This document shows positions 25,811 through 33,060 of a stretch of 64,000 nucleotides of DNA, in pieces. The notes under the pieces are model-generated. The model made no database searches. It was given only the letters and a program-made list of their open reading frames with translations, and was not told the DNA's origin. Source of the DNA: Streptomyces sp. NBC_00271. Its GTDB lineage: Bacteria; Actinomycetota; Actinomycetes; Streptomycetales; Streptomycetaceae. The first letter of the stretch is position 1. Every line of letters starts with the position of its first letter. The stretch is from positions 10,044,001 to 10,108,000 of the forward strand of contig NZ_CP108070.1 of NCBI RefSeq assembly GCF_036178845.1. Direction: 5' to 3'. Both the position numbers and the translations under genes were made by a program.

Positions 25811-26635
25811 TCACGTCCTTCTCGGCATGAGGCGGTGAACCGCCAGTACCCGATGCTGCTGCACAAAGGGGAAACGGTGCACATAGCCGGAGGGCAGGCC
25901 CGCCAGCAGGGTCAGGGCCAGTGCGACGGTCAGCGCTTTGTCCAGGGGGTCCGCGACCAGCCCTTGCAGGCTGGCGGCCTTCAGCATGCTGTTTCCGTAG
26001 GCCTGGAACGTCGCGATGACGGCCGACTGCCCCACCGTGCCGCCGGCGTTGCCGAAGACGAAGGCGGTGATGGGGGCCGAGACGATGCCGGCGGCCACGC
26101 CGATCACACCTCCCGCGAGCAGGGCGGTCGGCAGGCGCCGGAACCAGCCGGCCCGCGCCAGGGTTCCCGCGATGAAGCCGATCAGGGCGGCGGTCACCGC
26201 GTAGGGCAGAGCTCCGGGCGTGATGGTCATCCCGACGACGATGCTGGCCAGAGCCCCGGTGGCGGCGCCCGCGGCCGGTCCGGCCAGGACGCCGACGAGC
26301 ACGGTGCCGATCGAGTCGAGTTGGAGCGGCAGGCCGCTGAAGTAGACGATCTTTCCCATCACGATGTTGATGGTGATCGCCACCGGCAGCAGGGCCACGG
26401 TCGTCGTCGGCAGCCCTGCCACCGCGCCGGAGACGATCAGCATCGCCCCGAGGGTGTAACCGCACAGGGCGAGCAGGGCGGCCGGGCCGCCCACGCCGCC
26501 GTGCACGGAATCGGGTTTGGCTGAAATCAGCCCCCCGTAAGTGATGGCGACGATTATCGCGCCGATCCCGATACGCCAACGTGGAGAGAGGCGCCATGGG
26601 TTTAACAAAATCCGGCCTGTCACTTGATCTGCCAC
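25811..26635 (-). CDS. ECF transporter substrate-binding (S) component
   Basis: This hydrophobic 274-residue protein has about six to seven helices, with IGIGAIIVAITYGGL, LPTTTVALLPVAITINIVMG, DSIGTVLVGVLAGPAAGAATG and a late GLVADPLDKALTVALAL. This architecture fits ECF S components. It is the first gene of the ST-A-A operon. GTG 26635 is the best start. The 11th codon (26603-26605) is TTA, the rare leucine codon that needs the bldA tRNA. The substrate cannot be deduced; vitamin or pyrimidine are possibilities given the facing biosynthetic genes. Confidence 0.82.
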   Translation of the reverse strand: MADQVTGRILLNPWRLSPRWRIGIGAIIVAITYGGLISAKPDSVHGGVGGPAALLALCGYTLGAMLIVSGAVAGLPTTTVALLPVAITINIVMGKIVYFSGLPLQLDSIGTVLVGVLAGPAAGAATGALASIVVGMTITPGALPYAVTAALIGFIAGTLARAGWFRRLPTALLAGGVIGVAAGIVSAPITAFVFGNAGGTVGQSAVIATFQAYGNSMLKAASLQGLVADPLDKALTVALALTLLAGLPSGYVHRFPFVQQHRVLAVHRLMPRRT

Positions 26636-26884
26636 CCCCGTGTGTGGGCAGGCCCCATTGGCCGCCGGTCATCATGCAGAGGCCGAGTCGTCGGTGTCAA
26701 CACCGACTCGCGTCCGCCAGACGGGGACGTATTTCCCTTCGTCAGGGAATTGAAAACGTCATTGACAAACGAAGATCTTCAACGCTCTACTCGATTGAAA
26801 CCGAGCTCGCCGCGGATGTCGCTTTGTCCGTTTTGAAGGCAGGTGGCGAGTTTTTCGTCTATCAGTGGAAACGGGGAAGATGTC
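26636..26884. promoter_or_regulatory. Divergent control region of ECF operon and pyrimidine gene cluster
   Basis: Going rightward, TTGACA at 26762-26767 is a good -35 box and TCTACT (26786-26791) a weak -10. Between them is a perfect 10-base palindrome, GAAGATCTTC (26771-26780), a likely operator. At 26684-26710 a bulged hairpin (arms with TCGGTGT and ACACCGA and an outer CGAG/CTCG) could act as attenuator or terminator. I looked for TPP and cobalamin riboswitch cores and found none. The leader to ATG 26885 is AT-richer than average. Confidence 0.55.
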
Positions 26885-27877
26885 ATGGCCAACTACCAGT
26901 CGTTTGCGGATTCCTACACGGCCGGGCTGCGCGACGTACTCGCGGACGGCAATGACGTGGACTCGGTGCGCGATCCGCTCTCCAAAGCCTCGGGTTTCGG
27001 CCAGAACGACCGTCCGTATCGTGAGCTCCTGGCCTACCAGAGCCGTATCGCCGACCCGACCTCCTGTCTCGCGGTCACCCCGCACCTTCCGGTCAATCTC
27101 TCCTACTGCTTCGGTCTGCTCGCCTGGTCCCTGGACGGCCGCAACGACGTCGACACCCCGGCGTACTACCGCCGCGGCGCCCATGAGTACTCGGACGACC
27201 AGCACACGCTGAGTGGTGCTTTCGGCCATCGGCTGCTGACCTCCAGGGGCAACCAACTGGAGGAAGTGGTCGGCCGTATCGAGCGCGACCCCGCCCACCG
27301 GCGTGCGTTCGCCCTGGTGTTGCAGCCCGAGGACAATTTCCGCCAGTCGCGGGAGTACCCGTGCGCCGTGGGCGTCCACCTCTTCCTCAGGGACGGCGCG
27401 CTCACCTGGATCACCGTCATGCGAGCCCAGCAGGCGCTGACGGTCCTGCCGTACGACGCCTTCCTCTTCATGGGGATGCAGCAGTACGCGGCTTCGCTGC
27501 TGAACGTCCCGAGCGGCCCGTACATACACCAGTCGGGGACCTTCCACTTCTACGAGAACGAGGTGGAGCTGGCCCGGAAGGTCACCGAAGCGCCGGTCGA
27601 GGCCGTGGCGCTGCCCGCGTTCCCGGGCACCCCGGACGGCGGCCGGGAGACCGCGCGCGAACTCATCGACTTCGAGCGGCGGCTTCGGCTCGCGGCACAG
27701 TCGGGCGACGTCTCCACCGTGGACGAGATCGCCACGCACAAGGCGAACACCGAGTTCGCCGACGTGGCCCGGGCCTGCCTGGCCACCCACGCCTACCGCA
27801 AGCTGGGCGACACGACGTCGCTCGTGACCAGCCCGGCGTCGAACGGTGGCGTCGCGAACCTCATCGCCGCGATCTGA
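26885..27877 (+). CDS. Thymidylate-synthase-like enzyme, probable cytidylate hydroxymethylase
   Basis: The 330-residue protein has the thymidylate synthase fold in compact form: the TS-type loop around 84-124 (GRNDVDTPAYYRRGAHEYSD, GAFGHRL), a nucleophilic Cys at 160 in REYPCAVGVHLFLRDG, and MRAQQALTVLPYDAFLF. In ordinary TS the last segment reads ..LPFN, and the Asn reads uracil. Here it is Asp191, the change seen in dCMP/CMP hydroxymethylases and engineered cytosine-specific TS. I infer 5-hydroxymethylation of CMP or dCMP with methylene-tetrahydrofolate, as in bacimethrin and mildiomycin pathways. ATG 26885 has a GGGGAAG site. It is the first gene of the rightward cluster. Confidence 0.8.
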   Translation: MANYQSFADSYTAGLRDVLADGNDVDSVRDPLSKASGFGQNDRPYRELLAYQSRIADPTSCLAVTPHLPVNLSYCFGLLAWSLDGRNDVDTPAYYRRGAHEYSDDQHTLSGAFGHRLLTSRGNQLEEVVGRIERDPAHRRAFALVLQPEDNFRQSREYPCAVGVHLFLRDGALTWITVMRAQQALTVLPYDAFLFMGMQQYAASLLNVPSGPYIHQSGTFHFYENEVELARKVTEAPVEAVALPAFPGTPDGGRETARELIDFERRLRLAAQSGDVSTVDEIATHKANTEFADVARACLATHAYRKLGDTTSLVTSPASNGGVANLIAAI

Positions 27878-27896
27878 TCGCGCCGGGGAATCACAC

Positions 27897-29747
27897 GTGA
27901 GGACAACGATTCGTACCCCGCTGAAGCCGCACCGTCCGGACGCGGCGGCACCAGGCGGGAAAGTGACGGAACTCGTCGTCCGGCGGCGCCGGTTGTTCAC
28001 GGCGTACCCGGGCGAGGCCCGGTTCACCTATCCGGTCATGGCCGCCCTGGTCCCGGTGGCGACCAGCAGAGGCGGGGAGGTCGCCTATCCGGGTGATCCG
28101 ATGTGCCTGTACTCGGCACTGACCCTCACCATCCAGCGCTCGGTGGCCCGCCTGAGCGCGGGGCTGCCCGAGGAGCCGTCCCTCGACGACGTCTGCCCCG
28201 ACTGGGGGCACTGCCCGGACGACGACTACCGCCGCACGGCGAACGGGCCGCGGACCACGCTGATCGCCGACAGCCGGACCACCGACGGCCACGTCTTCGA
28301 CCCCCGCATCTGGGACGAGGTGGCCCAGGAGCGGTTCATCGCCGAGCTCCGCGCGCTCCAGCCCAAGGTCCTCCTGCTCAGCGCGGTGTCGGCGGCCCAC
28401 CGGTACGCCCTGGAGATGGCCGAGCTGGCCAAGGCCCACGCACCCCACTGCGTCGTCGTCCTCGGCGGCCGGCACGCCGACGAAACGATGAAGTACCGCG
28501 ACGCCGACGGCACGGCGGACTTCTCCTGGAGCAGCACGGTGGAGGTCGTGCGCGACGGCCGCGCGGCTCAGGTCGTCGACTTCGTGGTCGCCGGTGACGG
28601 CGCACCCCTGCTCGACCTGCTGCTGCGCGCCCTGTCCCTGACGGTCACGCCCGGCTTCGGTCCGACCGACAACGCGGCGGTGCTCGACGCCCTCGCGCTG
28701 GTCGCCGACGCCGAGGAAACACTCCGCGGTTCGGGCACGATCGTGGGCTTATGCCCCGGTGAGGCCGTGGTGGTGCCGGTGCGGGGCGAGCGACTCGGCT
28801 CGGCCGAACTCCCTTCGCCGTACGAGGCGTTCTCCATCCGCGCGCGCTTCGGCGTCTTCACCGAGGCGGGCAGCCACCCCCTCGGCAGCCGTACGGCGCA
28901 CATGATGACGCTGGACTCCTGCCCGTTCAAATGCACCTTCTGCTCGGAGAGCATCCAGGTCTCCCAGCGGCCCACCCGCTTCGCGGTGAGCGAGACCGAG
29001 CACGTGGCACAGCGCGTCCGCCGGCTCATGGACTGGGGCGCGGAAGCCGTGTTCTTCGACGACCCGGTGTTCTGGGGCGGGAACTGGAAGGCGATCACCG
29101 AGTTCTGCCAGGACCTGCTGCGCCAGGGCACGGACCTCCCCGGCGGCACCCGCCTGGAGTGGGGCGGACAGCTCACCGTCGACGTGGTGCTCAACCGTGC
29201 CAAGGCCGACGAGGTGCACGCTGCGCTCGACCTGATGCGCCGCAGCGGCTGCACCTACATCTACATCGGCATCGAGAGCATGGCCGAGAGCGTGATGGCC
29301 CACGTGGGCAAGAACCTGCTGCGCCGTAACCCCGAGGCCTGGGTGGGCAAGGTGCGCGAGGCACTCGCGATCATCCGGGGCCACGGCATCCGGGTCGGCA
29401 GCTCGGTCCTCTTCGGTCTGGACGGCGAGAGCCGGGAGACCATCGAGGAGACGATCGAGCAGATCGGCCGGCTGATCGACGACGAACTGCTCGTCATGGC
29501 CAGCCCCAACATCCTCACCTACCATCCGGGTACGGCGATCACCGCCGCACACGGCCAGGACCGACTGGACTATCACTCGCGCAAGGACAACAGGCCCCCG
29601 TACACGTACTTCGAGGAGGCCTATCCGGAGGTCGTCTCCCAACTGCTCACCGAGGACGACATCTGGTACATCCACAAGTCCGCGGCCGAGCGCTGGGGCA
29701 CCGTCCGCAACAGCGCGGCCGAGCCGCTGACCGAGGCGGCCAGATGA
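27897..29747 (+). CDS. B12-binding-type radical SAM enzyme
   Basis: The 616-residue protein has an N-terminal region with a B12-binding-like fold (KVLLLSAVSAAHRYALEMAE, VVVLGGRHADE at about 160-200). The radical SAM core follows with the cluster motif CPFKCTFC (Cys342, 346, 349), then FFDDPVFWGG and YIYIGIES. Such enzymes methylate or rearrange unactivated carbons. Codon 285 (28749-28751) is TTA, requiring bldA tRNA. The start is GTG 27897, 20 bases after the TS-like gene. Its stop overlaps the start of a 14-codon mini-ORF. The closeness of a cobalamin riboswitch/cobalt uptake unit fits a B12 requirement. Confidence 0.87.
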   Translation: MRTTIRTPLKPHRPDAAAPGGKVTELVVRRRRLFTAYPGEARFTYPVMAALVPVATSRGGEVAYPGDPMCLYSALTLTIQRSVARLSAGLPEEPSLDDVCPDWGHCPDDDYRRTANGPRTTLIADSRTTDGHVFDPRIWDEVAQERFIAELRALQPKVLLLSAVSAAHRYALEMAELAKAHAPHCVVVLGGRHADETMKYRDADGTADFSWSSTVEVVRDGRAAQVVDFVVAGDGAPLLDLLLRALSLTVTPGFGPTDNAAVLDALALVADAEETLRGSGTIVGLCPGEAVVVPVRGERLGSAELPSPYEAFSIRARFGVFTEAGSHPLGSRTAHMMTLDSCPFKCTFCSESIQVSQRPTRFAVSETEHVAQRVRRLMDWGAEAVFFDDPVFWGGNWKAITEFCQDLLRQGTDLPGGTRLEWGGQLTVDVVLNRAKADEVHAALDLMRRSGCTYIYIGIESMAESVMAHVGKNLLRRNPEAWVGKVREALAIIRGHGIRVGSSVLFGLDGESRETIEETIEQIGRLIDDELLVMASPNILTYHPGTAITAAHGQDRLDYHSRKDNRPPYTYFEEAYPEVVSQLLTEDDIWYIHKSAAERWGTVRNSAAEPLTEAAR

Positions 29748-29788
29748 CCATCATCACCGACAACAGCCTTGGGAGGGCGCGTGCTTGA
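29744..29788 (+). CDS. Possible 14-residue coupled mini-ORF
   Basis: ATG 29744 overlaps the radical SAM stop (ATGA). The frame runs MTIITDNSLGRARA and stops at 29786-29788, eight bases inside the methyltransferase start. It could be a coupling leader that carries ribosomes to the next gene, or a tiny peptide. It has no ribosome site of its own and may be chance. Confidence 0.25.
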   Translation: MTIITDNSLGRARA

Positions 29789-30464
29789 CGTCGATCGCAA
29801 GAGTTACTGGGGCGACTACTACTCCTACTTCCCCGCCCTGGCCCGCTACATCCCGCTCGGCGAATACGCCCGGCGCGTCCAGCCGCGCGCCTGCGTCCTG
29901 GGCGTCTCCGACGGCAAGTTCGCCCTGCCCCTGCTGCGCGCGGGCTGGCAGGTCGTCGGCGTGGAGAGCGACGACCTCTTCCTCAACGGCGGTGAACTCG
30001 ACCTCGTCGACGGCCACCACGACATCGTGGGCCTGCGCCAACGGCTCGCCGCCGAGGGCCTGGAGGACCGGTGCACCGTGGTGGAGCAGGACTACATGAC
30101 CCTGCCTGCCGAAGGCGACTTCCAACTGGTACTGGGCAGCGGCCTGTGGTCGATGCCGCCCAACCGGGCCCACACGATGGAAGCACTCGTCCACCACGCG
30201 ATGGACATGGTCGCTCCGGGCGGACTCTTCTTCGGCGAGTACCTGATCGGGCTCAACGACGACGAGCGGAGTTGCGGCTACTACCCGACGGCCACCGAGA
30301 TGGAGCGGATCGTCACCCGGCCCGGCTGGGAGCTGTTCGAGAACGCCGACCTGGGCATCCGCGGCGAGAGCCACCTCGGCTACGAGCAGTGGCACTACCA
30401 CCGGTACGCGGCCGCCATCGCCCACCGCATGCCGCCGCCCCGTGAGCCCGCTCGGGAGAAGTGA
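29781..30464 (+). CDS. Class I SAM-dependent methyltransferase
   Basis: The 227-residue protein has the SAM-binding strand-loop ACVLGVSDGKFALPLLRAG (motif I, about 37-55), acidic VGVESDD after strand 2, FQLVLGSGLW (motif IV) and APGGLFFGEYL (motif V). It begins RKSYWGDYYSYFPAL. GTG 29781 follows GGAGG at the expected spacing. It is embedded between the radical SAM gene and a HAD phosphatase whose start overlaps its stop (GTGA). The acceptor is unknown; O- or N-methylation of a pyrimidine product is one option, as in bacimethrin formation. Confidence 0.85.
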   Translation: MLDVDRKSYWGDYYSYFPALARYIPLGEYARRVQPRACVLGVSDGKFALPLLRAGWQVVGVESDDLFLNGGELDLVDGHHDIVGLRQRLAAEGLEDRCTVVEQDYMTLPAEGDFQLVLGSGLWSMPPNRAHTMEALVHHAMDMVAPGGLFFGEYLIGLNDDERSCGYYPTATEMERIVTRPGWELFENADLGIRGESHLGYEQWHYHRYAAAIAHRMPPPREPAREK

Positions 30465-31285
30465 CCTTCGTGACCGGAACGCATCTCAGCGGCTGTCCCC
30501 GCATCCGGGGGGACAGCCGCCCGGCTGTCGTGGTCACCGATCTCGACGGCACACTGCTGCTGTCCGACGGCAGCGTGAGCGAGCGCGCGGTGGCGGCGCT
30601 GCGCGCGGTCGCCGCACAGGGGACCCGCGTCGTCTTCGCGACGGCCCGCCCGGCCTGGTCCGCCCGCCGGCTGCTGTCCGCCGCGTCCGGCCTGGGCGCC
30701 TTCCTGGTGTCGTCGAACGGCGCCGTCGTCAGCGATCTGGACGGCGGGGGCGTACGACGGATCCGGGCGATGACACCCGCCACCGTCCGCGCCGAGATCG
30801 CGACGCTGGGGCAGCGCCCCTGGGCCGTGGACCGGGAGCACGACCGACTGATCGGCCCCGGCTGGCCCGACATCCTGGCGAGCGGTGCCGGGACGGCCCT
30901 GCGCGTCGCTGACGTGCCGGACGGCTCGCCGGTGCTGTGCCTGATGGTGCACATCGATTCCGCCGCTCCGCCTGCGGCACTCGGGGTGCGGGGGCCGGTG
31001 CGGTGGACCTCCTCGGGGCCGGGACTGCTGGAGGTGTCGGCCCCGGAGGCGGACAAGGTGTCCGCGGTGGCCTCGGTCCTCGCCGGCCTCGGCATCGGCT
31101 GGGACCGGGTCGTAGCCTTCGGCGACGCGCCCAACGACACGGGGCTGCTCGCCGCCGCGGGCCTCGGCGTGGCCGTCGCGAACGCGAGCGCGGACGTACG
31201 CGAGGCCGCCGACGCCCTCACCGCGTGCAATGACGACGACGGCGTGGCCGCCTGGTTGGAGGGAATGTGTCTGTGCCACGTGTGA
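30461..31285 (+). CDS. HAD-superfamily phosphatase (Cof type)
   Basis: The 274-residue protein has HAD motif I DLDGT with nucleophile Asp27 and Asp29, an ATARP motif II-like segment (Thr near 67), a C2-type cap, a Lys in EADKVSAV (motif III) and GDAPNDTGLL (motif IV). Cof-type HADs remove phosphate from sugars, nucleotides or cofactors. Its GTG overlaps the methyltransferase stop by four bases. In this cluster it is well placed to dephosphorylate a modified nucleotide or sugar phosphate. Confidence 0.87.
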   Translation: MTFVTGTHLSGCPRIRGDSRPAVVVTDLDGTLLLSDGSVSERAVAALRAVAAQGTRVVFATARPAWSARRLLSAASGLGAFLVSSNGAVVSDLDGGGVRRIRAMTPATVRAEIATLGQRPWAVDREHDRLIGPGWPDILASGAGTALRVADVPDGSPVLCLMVHIDSAAPPAALGVRGPVRWTSSGPGLLEVSAPEADKVSAVASVLAGLGIGWDRVVAFGDAPNDTGLLAAAGLGVAVANASADVREAADALTACNDDDGVAAWLEGMCLCHV

Positions 31286-31809
31286 AGACCCTTGCGGAGG
31301 CCCGCCGGGTGTGGATCGTGGGTGGTCCCGGCTGCGGCAAGTCGACCCTCGCCCGCGCCCTCGCCGAACAACGTGGCATCCCGCCCGTCACGCTCGACGC
31401 CCTCTTCTGGGGACCGGCCTGGACACCGGTGCCCACGGAGGTCTTCCTCGCCGGTGTCGAACGGGAACTGACGGCCGACACCTGGGTCGTCGACGGTCAG
31501 TTCGCCGCGAGCGTCGAGGCCTTCGCCCACCGAGCGGACTGCGTGGTGTGGACGGATCCGCCGCTGCGTGTCACCTGGCCGCGCCTGCTGCGCCGTACCG
31601 TACGGCGCTGGATACGCCGTGAGGAACTCTGGGGCGGCGTCCGGGAAACGTTCTGGACCGTCGTCGGCCCCCGGTCCATCCTCTGGTACGCCGTGCAGGT
31701 CCGCAACTCCCAACGGCTCGCCAACCAGAGGCTGTTCGACGAGCTCAGCGACACCGGCATCCTGCTCCTGCACACGCGCGACAGCGATGTGCGCTCTCTG
31801 CTGAAATGA
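31267..31809 (+). CDS. P-loop NTPase, nucleotide/shikimate-kinase-like (topology modulation type)
   Basis: The 180-residue protein has Walker A GGPGCGKST (19-27), LDALFWGPAWTP, a Walker-B-like DTWVVDGQF, then CVVWTDPPLRVTWPRLLRR and a basic RRTVRRWIRREELW segment. This matches the FlaR/adenylate-kinase-like P-loop family of small-molecule kinases. GTG 31267 overlaps the HAD gene by 19 bases. Paired with a phosphatase, it could phosphorylate a nucleoside or alcohol intermediate. General housekeeping function is also possible. The target is unknown. Confidence 0.8.
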   Translation: MSVPRVKTLAEARRVWIVGGPGCGKSTLARALAEQRGIPPVTLDALFWGPAWTPVPTEVFLAGVERELTADTWVVDGQFAASVEAFAHRADCVVWTDPPLRVTWPRLLRRTVRRWIRREELWGGVRETFWTVVGPRSILWYAVQVRNSQRLANQRLFDELSDTGILLLHTRDSDVRSLLK

Positions 31810-31866
31810 ACCCCGGCACCGTTTCCCCCTACACTCATCCGATCCACCTTTTCTGGAGTTTCCCCC

Positions 31867-33042
31867 ATGCACGTCTCCTCGTACGACTCCGTTGACCAGC
31901 TGCCGGCGGCGGAATGGGATGCTCTGGTGATCGGCGGAACGATCTACTCCAGCAGCGGCTTCGCCGGTGTACGCGCGGAGGAGTTGCCGCCCGGAGCCGC
32001 CGCCCGCTATCTGCTGGCGCGTGACGCGCAGGGAACGCCGGTCGCGGGAGCCGAGGCGTACGCGTTCACTCGTCCGCCGCACCTGCTCTACACCCCCGCC
32101 GACCTGCTCGCCGGTCTGATCGACGACGAGAGGCATGCCCAACTCGCTGCCCGGCCCATGGTGTTCGGCGCGGGCTGGTCGGAGTTCCGCGGCCAACTGC
32201 CGGGCCGCGAGGGAGCGACGGCACAGGAGCGCGCGCAGGCGGTGCAGGCGCTCACCGCGCGGACCCTCGACTTCGCCCGAACCGCCGAAGCGGACGTGCT
32301 CGGGTACTACTACCTGCCCCGGGCGGAGGCGCTGGAGGTCGCCGAGGCCCATGCCGAGGACGGGGCGGTGGTCCTCTACCACGACGTGGAGACGGTCCTG
32401 CCCGTCGGTCTGTGGCAGAACCTGGACGACTACTTCGCCTGGCTGCCCTCCGGCCGACGGCCCCGGGCCCGGCGGGAGAGAAGGGACTTCGGCCGCAGCG
32501 GGAGGACCATCCGCGAGGTCTCCCTCCCCGAAGTCGTCAAGGAGATCGCCCCGCTCAACAGCGCGCTGATGCGCAAGCACGGACACGCGTACGGCGAGGA
32601 GCGCGCGGCAGCGGTGTACGACCGCCAGGGCCGCCACCTCGGCGACCGCAGCACGCTCCTCCTGGACGAGGACGCCGGGCAGCCCATCGGTTTCGCGCTG
32701 CGCTACCGGCACGGCGACACGCTCTACGCGCGCGTGGCTGGTTTCGACTACTCGGTGCCCAACGTGGCCGACTATTTCAACCTGGTCTTCTACCACCCCA
32801 TCGAGTCGGGCGCCGGTCGTACCGTGCGGGCGATCCACCTCGGTCTGGGCACCTTCCAGGCGAAGCTGGCGCGCGGCGCCCAGCCGCATCCCCTGTACAG
32901 CGTGTTCGTGGGAGTGGACCGGCCGTTGGCGGCGGACGGGACGAAGGTCCGCGAGCGCAACCGGGCCGAGGCGGAGGCGTTCGGCGCCGAGTACGGCCAG
33001 TACGTGGTGGGTGGGCTGAACACCGACGACTGGCTGCTGTGA
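31867..33042 (+). CDS. FemAB/GNAT-like peptidoglycan-type transferase, copy 1
   Basis: The 391-residue protein resembles the FemAB-like acyl/aminoacyl transferase group of the GNAT fold. Its C-terminal half carries AINSALMRKHGHAY-like helices, RYRHGDTLYARVAGFDYS, NLVFYHPIE, IHLGLGTFQAKLARGAQPHPLYSVFV. Family members transfer amino acids from tRNA or acyl groups onto amines. It starts at ATG 31867 with GGAG nine bases upstream, after a 57-base gap from the kinase. A paralogue follows 18 bases on. Within a small-molecule cluster the pair may attach amino acids to the product, as FemX-like proteins do in some peptidyl-nucleoside pathways (inference). Confidence 0.75.
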   Translation: MHVSSYDSVDQLPAAEWDALVIGGTIYSSSGFAGVRAEELPPGAAARYLLARDAQGTPVAGAEAYAFTRPPHLLYTPADLLAGLIDDERHAQLAARPMVFGAGWSEFRGQLPGREGATAQERAQAVQALTARTLDFARTAEADVLGYYYLPRAEALEVAEAHAEDGAVVLYHDVETVLPVGLWQNLDDYFAWLPSGRRPRARRERRDFGRSGRTIREVSLPEVVKEIAPLNSALMRKHGHAYGEERAAAVYDRQGRHLGDRSTLLLDEDAGQPIGFALRYRHGDTLYARVAGFDYSVPNVADYFNLVFYHPIESGAGRTVRAIHLGLGTFQAKLARGAQPHPLYSVFVGVDRPLAADGTKVRERNRAEAEAFGAEYGQYVVGGLNTDDWLL

Positions 33043-33060
33043 GCAAGGGGAGGAAGGCAC

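Noticed and set aside
26636..26884. Possible TPP or cobalamin riboswitch in front of the ECF operon or TS-like gene
   Set aside because: The conserved cores of the TPP (CTGAGA, ACCTGATC) and cobalamin (GCCACTG) classes are absent on both strands.
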